DNA of 34,596 bases, taken from assembly GCF_009909155.2 (NCBI RefSeq), contig NZ_JAAAPM020000034.1, positions 1 to 34,596 on the forward strand. The letters are read 5' to 3'. Made by a program: the position numbers and the translations under genes. Below the pieces are notes generated by a model, which did not search any database, was not told the origin of the DNA, and saw only the letters and a program-made list of their open reading frames with translations. This document shows, piece by piece, positions 9,496 to 17,768 of the stretch. Position 1 is the stretch's first letter, and each line of letters starts with the position of its first letter. Source of the stretch: Flavobacterium undicola (GTDB lineage: Bacteria > Bacteroidota > Bacteroidia > Flavobacteriales > Flavobacteriaceae).

Positions 9496-9639
9496 AACTT
9501 CTTTCAGCATTCGCCATCCAAAACCATCCATTCCAAGTAAAGTTTCATCGTTAATCACTAACAATGCTGAAATAGTTGGGATTTTGTGTAAATCCATAAA
9601 TCGTTGTAATTCGGGACTAATTGTTGTTTCTTCTTTCAT
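9472..9639 (-). CDS. small 55-aa protein, convergent with the 495-aa gene
   Basis: ATG at 9639 and TAA at 9472 enclose 55 codons with an ordinary amino acid mix (MKEETTISPELQRFMDLHKI..., ending LKEVLRFRQSE). Its 3' end overlaps the last 24 bases of the convergent upstream gene. The use of normal residues and a Trp/Met-rich FGWRMLKEV segment suggest a genuine small protein instead of noise. No family is recognised and no membrane segment is present. Confidence 0.5.
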   Translation of the reverse strand: MKEETTISPELQRFMDLHKIPTISALLVINDETLLGMDGFGWRMLKEVLRFRQSE

Positions 9640-9697
9640 AACTAAATCCTTTTAAGATATACGAAAAAAATCCATTTTGACATTGGCACAAACAACA

Positions 9698-9830
9698 GCG
9701 TGGGACATCGATCACCAGCATCAGAGGTACGACCAAGCACCTACAGCCACGATAAACCGAGCCCACGCATAACGTAGGCGAACAGTTTATTCGTAGGCTG
9801 ATTATAAGAAGTTTGGTCGTTTTCTGATGC
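9698..9830. repeat. long interrupted inverted repeat in a gene-free stretch
   Basis: The 420-base stretch 9640-10062 has no gene. It holds nested matching arms: GCATCAGA (9718-9725) with TCTGATGC (9823-9830), ACGACCAA (9729-9736) with TTGGTCGT (9813-9820), CCTAC (9740-9744) with GTAGG (9793-9797). An alternative pair is GCGTGGG (9698-9704) with CCCACGC (9762-9768). The ordered, co-axial pairing suggests a real folded RNA or a cruciform DNA site, possibly an origin-like element of the replication module that follows. Confidence 0.6.
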
Positions 9831-9982
9831 CCTAAATAACTTTCGCAATATATTTTATAGAGATTGAAACTCTATTTTCTATTCATTAGGCAAATTTAGT
9901 CAAAATTGAATAAATAAGAGGCTGACATTAGTATTAATAAAAACTTTTTTCTGCTGAATGGTTGATTTTGCTATACTTTGTT

Positions 9983-10000
9983 GGGGGTTGCGCAACCCCC
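9983..10000. promoter_or_regulatory. perfect 18-bp GC-rich palindrome upstream of the HTH gene
   Basis: GGGGGTTGCGCAACCCCC is its own reverse complement and stands out in AT-rich surroundings, 62 bases before the HTH gene start. A TATACTTTG sequence just before it (about 9972-9980) resembles a Bacteroidota -7 element, so the palindrome would fall at or after the transcription start. That makes it a likely operator (perhaps for the HTH product) or a leader hairpin. Confidence 0.55.
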
Positions 10001-10062
10001 GTAACTGTTTTGGCATTAGTTTAATATTTCTCTTTGTCCAGAATATTTAAAACCACAACACT

Positions 10063-10368
10063 ATGGCAATCGAAGTTATTACTCGCGAAGATTTAAACGA
10101 ATTCCGAACACTGCTTTTAGCAGATTTAAGCGAAATGTTTAATTCAAAACCACAACAGCAAAAACAATGGCTCAAATCTACCGAAGTCAGAAAACTGCTA
10201 AACATCTCTCCAGGTACTTTACAAAATCTGCGCATCAACGGAACATTATCCTACACCAAAATTGGCGGAATCATTTATTACGCATACAGTGATTTAATGA
10301 AAGTATTAGAAGAAAATAAAGTGGACGCAACAGTTACTTTATTCAATCCAAAATGGTTGGTACGATGA
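10063..10368 (+). CDS. helix-turn-helix (MerR/excisionase-type) DNA-binding protein
   Basis: A 101-residue protein with a coil-like N-terminus and an HTH_17-type domain: WLKSTEVRKLLNISPGTLQN followed by LRINGTLSYTKIGGIIYYAYSDL, the recognition helix plus wing of excisionase-like proteins. Its 3' end overlaps the next gene by 16 bases. A paralogue with the same order of motifs lies on the opposite strand at 33454-33732, also overlapping a winged-helix partner. Such pairs are common on Bacteroidota integrative elements; control of excision or replication is inferred. Confidence 0.8.
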   Translation: MAIEVITREDLNEFRTLLLADLSEMFNSKPQQQKQWLKSTEVRKLLNISPGTLQNLRINGTLSYTKIGGIIYYAYSDLMKVLEENKVDATVTLFNPKWLVR

Positions 10369-11180
10369 ATTACATAAAACACCTGACAGGTTTTTTCGAC
10401 AGAATTGTTCAGGATCGAAGCCTCAATCCAACACACATTAGCCTTTATATCGCGCTTTTTCAATTCTGGAATGTAAACCGTTTTCAAAACCCAATAAGCA
10501 TAACTCGTGATGAAGTAATGCGTATCAGTAAAATTTGTTCCAAAGCAACTTATCATAAATGTATGCGCGAACTAAACGATAAAGGATATATCAAATACGA
10601 GCCATCATTCAACCCATTCAAGGGCAGTATGGTCATACTTTTTAATTTTTCAGAAGACCTGAAACCAGTTCAAAAAAGAGTAAGCAACACCGAAAAAATT
10701 TTATCAAATGCAGGACAGCTTGTGAACAAGCAACAAACTAGTGATGAAACAAGTACTGAACAAGCGCTGGTACCTTCTATAAACTATATAAACAAAACAA
10801 ACATTTCAAACGATTTAAACTTGGACGAGCAATCAAAAAATTTTCAAATTGAAGATGAATTTTTAAAAAATGATAATGCAAAAAAAGAAAAAAAGTTGCG
10901 CGAAAAAAAGAAGAATTTTTCAACTCCAACAAACGAGGAAATCAAGGCATATTTCCTCGAACAAAATTTTCCCGAACTCGAAGCCAATAAATTCTTCAAT
11001 TACTTCTCCAGCAACGGTTGGTTAGTTGGTGGTAAAACTCCGATGGTCGATTGGCAAGCATCAGCAAAAAACTGGATGTTAAATAGCATAAATTTCAAAC
11101 ACAACACCGATACAACACCGATAAATCGAGCCAAACACCTCAACACAGGAACAGACAAAGACTATTCAGAACCATTGTAG
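10353..11180 (+). CDS. winged-helix replication-initiator-like protein
   Basis: 275 residues. The N-terminal 100 form a winged-helix domain (NPTHISLYIALFQFWN; CSKATYHKCMRELNDKGYI; KYEPSFNPFKG), the middle is a polar Lys/Asn-rich linker, and the last 50 have FFNYFSSNGWLVGG...MVDWQASAKNWM, a pattern seen at the end of phage and plasmid replication-organiser proteins. It overlaps the preceding HTH gene by 16 bases and precedes a DnaC-like ATPase, so a replication module of a plasmid-like or integrative element is likely. It could instead be only a transcription regulator. Confidence 0.7.
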   Translation: MVGTMNYIKHLTGFFDRIVQDRSLNPTHISLYIALFQFWNVNRFQNPISITRDEVMRISKICSKATYHKCMRELNDKGYIKYEPSFNPFKGSMVILFNFSEDLKPVQKRVSNTEKILSNAGQLVNKQQTSDETSTEQALVPSINYINKTNISNDLNLDEQSKNFQIEDEFLKNDNAKKEKKLREKKKNFSTPTNEEIKAYFLEQNFPELEANKFFNYFSSNGWLVGGKTPMVDWQASAKNWMLNSINFKHNTDTTPINRAKHLNTGTDKDYSEPL

Positions 11181-11182
11181 CT

Positions 11183-11240
11183 GTCATTGCGAGGTACGAA
11201 GCACCCGAGCGAAGCGAACAGAACGTTAGCTAATCTCACT
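11183..11240. repeat. copy of a 'TCATTGCGAGG-ACGAAGCA' type dispersed repeat (partial)
   Basis: The gap between the replication-like gene and the ATPase contains TCATTGCGAGGTACGAAGCA followed by a short ACCCGAGCGAAGCGAACAG stretch and TAATCTCACT. This recalls the widespread intergenic repeat with core TCATTGCGAGGNACGAAGCAATCTC. Here the core is split by an insertion. Assigned from memory of the repeat consensus; only one copy is in the window. Confidence 0.45.
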
Positions 11241-11293
11241 TTGTAAACCTTTCACTCAACCTTTGGATTCTTTGCGGTTAAATTTTAAAATTT

Positions 11294-11917
11294 ATGAAAA
11301 CAGAAATACCACATTACAATTACCCGGAAATAATCCTTTGGCTCGAAAAAAAAGGAGTTGAATTATACGGAAATCATTTCATAATCCTAGAAAATGATTA
11401 TCCTATAATTTACAAACTCATTGCCTATTTCGTCAAAGATGAAGCAACTTGTTTTCAATATAACATCAGCCTCAACAAAGGAATTTTACTTTCTGGTCCC
11501 GTAGGCTGTGGCAAAACATCACTAATGAATTTAATGAAACACCTAACCTCTACCGAATACAAATTTTTCGTAAAACCGTGCCGGGATATCAGCTTTGAAT
11601 TTATCCAGGACGGCTACCAAATCATCCATAAATACAGCAAAGGCAAACTATATGAATCAGAACCCAAAACAATTTGCTTCGACGATTTAGGAACTGAAAA
11701 TAACCTGAAATATTACGGAAATGAGTGCAATGTAATGGCAGAAATTCTATTAAGCCGGTATGATATTTTTAGAAGTAAAAAAATCCAAACACATATAACT
11801 ACAAATTTATCTGCAAGTGAAATTGAGAATGTATATGGTAATCGTGTTAGAAGTAGACTGAGAGAACTATGCAATTTAATTGCCTATGATAGAAATTCAA
11901 TAGACAAACGAAAATAA
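11294..11917 (+). CDS. DnaC/IstB-like P-loop ATPase
   Basis: A 207-residue AAA+ ATPase. Walker A is G68-PVGCGK74-TS with a preceding hydrophobic strand (GILLS), and Walker B is ICFDD131LGTE. A sensor-1-like THITTNL follows and an arginine-rich VRSRLRE segment lies near the C-terminus, as in DnaC-type helicase loaders and IstB. The length is near that of DnaC. With the upstream winged-helix protein it would load a helicase at the element's origin; this role is inferred. A large hairpin immediately follows the stop codon. Confidence 0.8.
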   Translation: MKTEIPHYNYPEIILWLEKKGVELYGNHFIILENDYPIIYKLIAYFVKDEATCFQYNISLNKGILLSGPVGCGKTSLMNLMKHLTSTEYKFFVKPCRDISFEFIQDGYQIIHKYSKGKLYESEPKTICFDDLGTENNLKYYGNECNVMAEILLSRYDIFRSKKIQTHITTNLSASEIENVYGNRVRSRLRELCNLIAYDRNSIDKRK

Positions 11918-11921
11918 ATTA

Positions 11922-11966
11922 AATATAACTTTGGCAAAAACAAAGATTTTTTGCCAAAGTTATATT
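11922..11966 (+). terminator. 19-bp perfect hairpin after the ATPase gene (probable terminator)
   Basis: AATATAACTTTGGCAAAAA (11922-11940) pairs perfectly with 11948-11966 around a 7-base loop. It begins 5 bases past the ATPase stop. The T-rich base of the 3' arm is internal and there is no long T tract after the stem, so a classical intrinsic terminator is not proven; a transcript-stabilising stem is the alternative. Confidence 0.55.
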
Positions 11967-12043
11967 CATTAAAAATAATTGCTATAAATAGTCCTAAAAG
12001 ATGATATAACCTTAGCTTCTGAAAAATAAAAATACATAAAAAT

Positions 12044-12090
12044 GTTTGTTATTATGAACATAAACACTATTTTTGTTCATAATAATGAAC
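12044..12090. promoter_or_regulatory. paired palindromic operators of hipBA
   Basis: GTTCATAATAATGAAC (12075-12090) is a near palindrome with GTTCAT/ATGAAC arms. A second copy in inverted sense, GTTTGTTATTATGAAC (12044-12059), matches its reverse complement at 14 of 16 positions. The copies start 31 bases apart, about three helical turns, and end 10 bases before the hipB start. HipB-type repressors bind spaced palindromes in their own promoter, so autoregulation is likely. Confidence 0.7.
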
Positions 12091-12100
12091 ATTAAGCAAG

Positions 12101-12391
12101 ATGAACAGAAAAAAACAAACCGTTTTTCCTAAGCACCAGATCACATTAGAACAGATGGGGGAAAACATAAAGCTAGCCAGAAAAAGAAGAAAGCTAACTG
12201 CTGTTCAGGTAGCAGAAAGAGCAGATATTGTTAGGACTACTTTATATCAAATAGAAAAAGGTAATCCTAGTGTTGCTATTGGTGCTTATTTTAATGTACT
12301 AAGAGTATTAGGGCTTCAGGATGATTTTCTTAAACTCGCTTCAGATGATGAACTGGGAAGAAAACTCCAGGATCTTGAACTGTTAAAATAA
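12101..12391 (+). CDS. hipB: HipB-like XRE-family antitoxin/repressor
   Basis: A 96-residue Cro/C1-type HTH protein: QMGENIKLARKRRKLTAVQV, then ERADIVRTTLYQIEKGNPSV, with the canonical helix 2-helix 3 spacing, then a short C-terminal tail. Order and size match HipB of hipBA modules, in which the antitoxin gene comes first, neutralises HipA and represses the operon through palindromic operators. Two suitable operators lie directly upstream. The gap to hipA is 49 bases. Confidence 0.88.
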   Translation: MNRKKQTVFPKHQITLEQMGENIKLARKRRKLTAVQVAERADIVRTTLYQIEKGNPSVAIGAYFNVLRVLGLQDDFLKLASDDELGRKLQDLELLK

Positions 12392-12440
12392 TAGTGTCAA
12401 CATAACAAACTCTAATAATTAAAAAAGATAACTATTCATA

Positions 12441-13691
12441 ATGTCCACCAACAAAATCGACATATACGTTTACGCACACTGGAAAGAAATGTCCGAACCA
12501 AAAATCATTGGCATTCTATCGGCACAACAAGCCAAAGGCAAAAAAGCATTCAGCTTTGAATACGATAAGGAGTGGCTTAAATCAGAGCAAAAATTCATAC
12601 TCGACCCAGATATTCAATTATATGGTGGTCCACAATACCCAAATCAAAAAGAAAATTTTGGAATATTCTTAGACAGTATGCCCGACACTTGGGGGCGAAC
12701 ACTAATGAAACGTAGAGAAGCACAGTTAGCAAGAGAAAATAATGAAAAACCTAAAACACTCTACGATATTGATTTTCTTTTAGGAGTATACGATGAAAGC
12801 CGTATGGGAGCATTACGTTTCAAAATCGACCCTAATGGAGACTTTTTAGACAATAATAAAACTGCCTCTACTCCGCCATGGGCATCCATTCGTGAATTAC
12901 AAAATGCAGCATCTATTTTTGAGAATGATACTGAGAATGAAGATGTCAACAGATATCTGTCAGTACTCATTGCACCAGGTTCTTCATTAGGCGGAGCAAG
13001 ACCAAAAGCCAATGTCTTAGATTCAGATAAAAGTCTTTGGATTGCCAAATTCCCATCTAAAACAGATACAACAGATAAAGCTGCGTGGGAATTTCTGGCC
13101 TATCAGCTGGCAATAAATGCCGAAATAGAAATGGCACCATGCCGAATAGAAAAAATAATGGGTAACTACCATACTTTTTTCACAAAACGTTTTGACCGGG
13201 AAAACGGAGAAAGAATACATTTTGCTTCAGCAATGACAATGACGGCTAATAATGAAGATACAATTCGTGACAATCACGCAAGTTACTTGGACATCGCTGA
13301 ATTTATTAGCAATTACGGCACAAATGTAGAAGCAAATTTACACCAGCTATGGCGCAGAATAATCTTCAATATTGCTATTTCCAATACAGACGACCATTTA
13401 AGAAATCACGGTTTTATACTAACAAAAGAAGGTTGGATACTCTCACCGGCATACGACCTGAATCCATCTATTGACAAAGACGGTTTAGCCTTAAACATAG
13501 ACACCGATAACAATGCTCTTGATTTTGAATTAGCAAAAAGCGTTGGCGAATATTTCCGTTTAAATAATAATCAAATGGAAGTCATTATACAAGAAGTGCT
13601 GAAAGTAACAAGTAACTGGAAAACTATTGCTAAAGAAATAGGGATTTCAAGAAGTGAACAGGAGTTGATGAACAAAGCATTTCATATTTAG
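12441..13691 (+). CDS. hipA: HipA-family serine/threonine kinase toxin
   Basis: A 416-residue HipA-type kinase. Visible signatures are the N-terminal HipA_N-like region (GIFLDSMPDTWGRTLMKRRE), the SLGGARPKA phosphate loop, WIAKFPS with the ATP-contact lysine, FFTKRFDRE, the catalytic loop NTD317DHLRNHGF and the metal/activation segment SPAYDLNPS. In the known system HipA phosphorylates glutamyl-tRNA synthetase and stops translation; relatives have other targets. The next gene starts 19 bases downstream on the same strand, so hipBA may share transcripts with the large defence-like operon. Confidence 0.92.
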   Translation: MSTNKIDIYVYAHWKEMSEPKIIGILSAQQAKGKKAFSFEYDKEWLKSEQKFILDPDIQLYGGPQYPNQKENFGIFLDSMPDTWGRTLMKRREAQLARENNEKPKTLYDIDFLLGVYDESRMGALRFKIDPNGDFLDNNKTASTPPWASIRELQNAASIFENDTENEDVNRYLSVLIAPGSSLGGARPKANVLDSDKSLWIAKFPSKTDTTDKAAWEFLAYQLAINAEIEMAPCRIEKIMGNYHTFFTKRFDRENGERIHFASAMTMTANNEDTIRDNHASYLDIAEFISNYGTNVEANLHQLWRRIIFNIAISNTDDHLRNHGFILTKEGWILSPAYDLNPSIDKDGLALNIDTDNNALDFELAKSVGEYFRLNNNQMEVIIQEVLKVTSNWKTIAKEIGISRSEQELMNKAFHI

Positions 13692-13710
13692 ATATTAACA
13701 ATGAGTAATT

Positions 13711-16700
13711 ATGATTCAAGAAAACATCAAAGAAATCCAAAATATAATTAAACCATTCAAGTTTAAATGGAAGAATCATAAAAATGAAAAAGCATTTGAA
13801 GCTGATATAAATTGGAATGCTTCAATATTTTTTTCAAAAATCATAATTACAGCTAAAGTATCGGATTATTATTGGTCTAAAAATAAATTGGAGAGTTTTA
13901 CTAGTGATTACAATTCAAAAAATGATACTACAATTGATATAAATAGTTTAATAGATAAATATTGGATTCGTGAAGTTGTTGGCTTAATTAAAATACCCGA
14001 TGCAATAAGAAAAATCACTTATGATTTTGAACAAAAACAAAACTATCAACAAGAACTAATTTTCCTTCGAGAATTGTACAAAAATAATAACTCTAAACAA
14101 GAAATTAGTAAAAAAGATTATTCGGAATATTTAAAAGAATATAAAAAAAATAACCAACTTTCATTGGATGAAACCTGGCTGACAAAGCATTGGATAACAT
14201 CTAAAAAAGAAGAAGATGAAAATGTAAAGATTGGTAATATTGATTATTATTTTACTTTACTTGATAATTGGAATGATATTCATTTTTTATACTCTTTAAA
14301 AAATAAAAAAAACAAACAGGAAGTTAGAGGGTTAGCTATATTAAAAGAAGATTTTAACTTTATACATACTACACACAAATCATACTTTACCAATTCACCA
14401 ACAATTGAAGAATTAAAACAACAACAAGTAATTCACGAAATTGGCTCAGAGTATTATATCAACTTTTATAATGCTAAAATTTCTTACTGGGATGCTCTAA
14501 GTGATAAAATTGCAGGTTTAGTTTGGGAAAGCATAATTAATAATCAAACAATTCCCAATGATAAAGAAAGGGTAAAAATATATTTAAATAAAATTCTATA
14601 TTGGGAAAACAGTTGGACAGAGTTTTATAAACATACTACTATATCTTCAAAAGAATTATTTGTCAGGGCCGCTTTTGACTTAGTTCTTGAAGATATTGAC
14701 ATTACAGGAGTAAAAAATGAGTTTTTTAAATGCTATTTAGATGATAATATCAGTTCTAGGTATGCTTTTCAATCTGGTGTGGATTTGAGTGGAGATAATC
14801 TAAAAACTTCAAGTAGTTATTATGAGTTTTATGAGAATATGCACTCACTTTCTGATAAATATCAAGGAAATTTATTTTATGTTCAGGGAGTCAGGAATCA
14901 TTTAGCTTTTCTAATCAAAACAATAATTTGTTGTGATCAAGAATTTTCAAATGTTGTTGATGGAGATAGAATTAAGACAGAACATTTTCCATTAATCAAA
15001 CAACTACTTAAGAATGGATTAGAAAAACCTTATTTATTATGGAAAACATGCCATTTTTTACTTCAAGATAAACCAACTATAATTCCTTATTTACTTGTTG
15101 AACCTGAATTTTCCTCCTTAGCATTTAATCTAATAACAAGGATTAAAATTGAAAGCTCAATTGATAATATAAACAAAGAGATTAAACTTAAACTTTATGA
15201 AAAAAGTATAAAACTCATTTTAGACACACTACTTTCAAAATCAGACTATTCAAATAATGAGATCGCACTTCTTACCTTTCAATTGTATAAAGAAATTAAC
15301 AAAGATAAATTTCAATCATTATCAAACGTTAGAACTCTTGATGAAGAATATAAGATTAGAGAAAATCATAAAAAAAGTGAAAGTTTACTAATCACTATAA
15401 TTGAAAATTGTCCTATTAATGGATATAATGTGAATACAATAAATAGAGAATATTTACTTCCAGTAATATTTCTTAATCTTGTTAATCTATTCAAAGACTA
15501 TAAAGAAAGTGAAAAGTATTTAAATGGCACTATTCAATTTTCAATTGCAAAACTAGATGGCTTAAGTTGGCTTTCAAAATGTATTTATTATAGTAAATAT
15601 GAAAATCAATTTTCCAATATAGAAGAAATCAGGGAAGAATTATCTACTATATTCAAGGACGCTTATTTAAAAAAAATAGAACAAAGAATAATTACTAAGA
15701 AAGATTTTTATACAAACGAACTTATTGTAGGACTACCAAATTGGAGTGAAAGAAACGAAAGATTAGCACTAATAGAATGGATTTATCCGATGGTACTAAT
15801 GAAACAAACAAATCAGTTACACAATTTTTTAACCCCAAAATTTTCTTTAAAAAAGGCGAAGACTGAATATAACGAAGAAAACAGATTTATTGCTAAAAAA
15901 ATTCGTACTCATTTATTTGTATTACTAAAAGTTCTCAACAAAATTACATCTCATAATGAAGACTATTTTTTAATACAGAATCACCTCAAGCATATAAAAA
16001 TTGAAATTGAAAAACAAATAATGACTTTGTTAAAGCAATATGCTGTTGTAGGGAAACCATCTAAAATTGATATTTTAAGTTCTTCTTTTGAACTTCAATT
16101 GTTTGGTAATTCAAAAGAAGAAGAATTATTACCTCAGATAGCACAAGCTATTAACTGGTTTGACGATAAAAATGAAATTATAAATGTTTTAATAAGTTCA
16201 AGCGATTTATTACGCCTACTAATAATTTTAGATTGGATTACCTCGGAAGGACTTAAAAAAGAAATAATCGAAAAAATTAAACGAGCTAAAATTATTGAAT
16301 TTTTTGACTCTCAAAGTTGGCTTCCTGAAATTGAATTAACATTAACTAAATTATCGCAGTATAAAGATTTGGTTGAACAAACAAAAGATGCATTAGAGTA
16401 TTGGGAGAATAATATAATTCCTAGACGAAAAGATGAAAAGGACAAACAAGTTTCATTTGCCATAAATTTAATGTTAGCTTATAATGAAAAAGACATTAAT
16501 AAAATTAATGAGCTTAATGGACCTAAACAAAATACTTTTGGAGCAAGGGACTTCAAGGCATATCATCATAAACAGTTTTTTATTGGATTAATAAATTTTG
16601 AAAGTAATCCGGAAGCAGCTTATCAAATATTTGATACACTTTACAATCAATTTAAAGAGAGCCCTTCAATTTCTATTAACCGATTTGCAGCAAAAATTAA

Positions 16701-17751
16701 CTGGGCTACCAAATCAGATAATGAATTAACGAAAAACAAGTTACTCAATGAGGCATTACAAGAATGGAAAGATGCGGAAGAAAATCTTCCAAAAGGAGCT
16801 ATTGACGAAATAAAAGACAAAGTATGGATAAATAAATTGACTGTCTTTTATAATTTAAGAGATTTTACAGAATTCGAAAAATTATATTTGGAGTTACCTA
16901 TTCCATACCAAATGATGGAAGATATTATTTCAATGAAAATTGAAATGTTTATAATCCAAGAAAAACAACAAGAAGCTATTTATCTATTACAAAAAGCAAA
17001 AGAATATCATAAAGCATCAGATGGTAGCAATCCTGAGTTTATAAGTAAATTACAATCAACAGTAGATGACAAAAGTGATATTAGACTCTTAAAATCAACA
17101 TACCTTGAAATTTTTTCTAAAAAGCCAAAAACCCTAATTCAAATATTTCCTGAAAAATTAAACGGACAAATTGAAATTGAAAAATTCCTCACCAAAGAGT
17201 TTGGGATAGCTTTAAATAAAGTTTTAGACAAAATCCAAGCTATTGATAAAATTGACAGTGAAGATAGATACAATGACTTAGTTCAATTAGCTTTAGAGTC
17301 AAGATTTAATATTTTTGAGTGGATAGTTAAAGAACAATCTCGTGGAGGATTCTCTGCAAGTGGTTATAGCTTAGGAGAAAGAGATATCTTAATTCAGGAT
17401 AGCAATAGTGAAACTATAACTGTATGTGAGGCTTTTATCCATAGAGATTTTACAAGGACTGAGTCACATTTGTATAAAATTTTTAATTATCACCATAATC
17501 GAAACCACTTTATAACACTAATATATGATTTAGGGGCTCAAGATAAATTTGAACAAAAATGGAATATTTATTTAAACGATACTGTTTCTAAAATAAAATA
17601 TCCTATCGGTTTTGAAATTGATACAAATCAAACAAAAGATGTAACAAATGAATTCGATTATAAAAATTCGGCGATTAAAATTGGTGTAACCACACATGGT
17701 AAGAATATAAATATTTATCACTTAATGGTAAATTTGAATTACAAAGTATAA
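13711..17751 (+). CDS. 1346-aa helical (TPR-like) protein with restriction-fold-like C-terminus
   Basis: A very large, unrecognised protein. Most of it is alpha-helical with many Lys/Asn/Ile residues; residues about 950-1150 have degenerate TPR-like helix pairs (QIFDTLYNQF; EAIYLLQKAKEYH). I see no Walker A motif, signal peptide or membrane segment. The last 140 residues differ: ALESRFNIFEWIVKEQSRGG, then SASGYSLGERDILIQD, then TITVCEAFIHRDF. The E...GERD...CEA arrangement looks like a PD-(D/E)XK core in which the usual Lys of ExK is replaced (EAF). It begins 19 bases after hipA and ends 17 before the OLD nuclease, making it the first gene of the operon and a plausible sensor or scaffold. Confidence 0.75.
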   Translation: MIQENIKEIQNIIKPFKFKWKNHKNEKAFEADINWNASIFFSKIIITAKVSDYYWSKNKLESFTSDYNSKNDTTIDINSLIDKYWIREVVGLIKIPDAIRKITYDFEQKQNYQQELIFLRELYKNNNSKQEISKKDYSEYLKEYKKNNQLSLDETWLTKHWITSKKEEDENVKIGNIDYYFTLLDNWNDIHFLYSLKNKKNKQEVRGLAILKEDFNFIHTTHKSYFTNSPTIEELKQQQVIHEIGSEYYINFYNAKISYWDALSDKIAGLVWESIINNQTIPNDKERVKIYLNKILYWENSWTEFYKHTTISSKELFVRAAFDLVLEDIDITGVKNEFFKCYLDDNISSRYAFQSGVDLSGDNLKTSSSYYEFYENMHSLSDKYQGNLFYVQGVRNHLAFLIKTIICCDQEFSNVVDGDRIKTEHFPLIKQLLKNGLEKPYLLWKTCHFLLQDKPTIIPYLLVEPEFSSLAFNLITRIKIESSIDNINKEIKLKLYEKSIKLILDTLLSKSDYSNNEIALLTFQLYKEINKDKFQSLSNVRTLDEEYKIRENHKKSESLLITIIENCPINGYNVNTINREYLLPVIFLNLVNLFKDYKESEKYLNGTIQFSIAKLDGLSWLSKCIYYSKYENQFSNIEEIREELSTIFKDAYLKKIEQRIITKKDFYTNELIVGLPNWSERNERLALIEWIYPMVLMKQTNQLHNFLTPKFSLKKAKTEYNEENRFIAKKIRTHLFVLLKVLNKITSHNEDYFLIQNHLKHIKIEIEKQIMTLLKQYAVVGKPSKIDILSSSFELQLFGNSKEEELLPQIAQAINWFDDKNEIINVLISSSDLLRLLIILDWITSEGLKKEIIEKIKRAKIIEFFDSQSWLPEIELTLTKLSQYKDLVEQTKDALEYWENNIIPRRKDEKDKQVSFAINLMLAYNEKDINKINELNGPKQNTFGARDFKAYHHKQFFIGLINFESNPEAAYQIFDTLYNQFKESPSISINRFAAKINWATKSDNELTKNKLLNEALQEWKDAEENLPKGAIDEIKDKVWINKLTVFYNLRDFTEFEKLYLELPIPYQMMEDIISMKIEMFIIQEKQQEAIYLLQKAKEYHKASDGSNPEFISKLQSTVDDKSDIRLLKSTYLEIFSKKPKTLIQIFPEKLNGQIEIEKFLTKEFGIALNKVLDKIQAIDKIDSEDRYNDLVQLALESRFNIFEWIVKEQSRGGFSASGYSLGERDILIQDSNSETITVCEAFIHRDFTRTESHLYKIFNYHHNRNHFITLIYDLGAQDKFEQKWNIYLNDTVSKIKYPIGFEIDTNQTKDVTNEFDYKNSAIKIGVTTHGKNINIYHLMVNLNYKV

Positions 17752-17768
17752 TATTAAATTTTAAGGAA

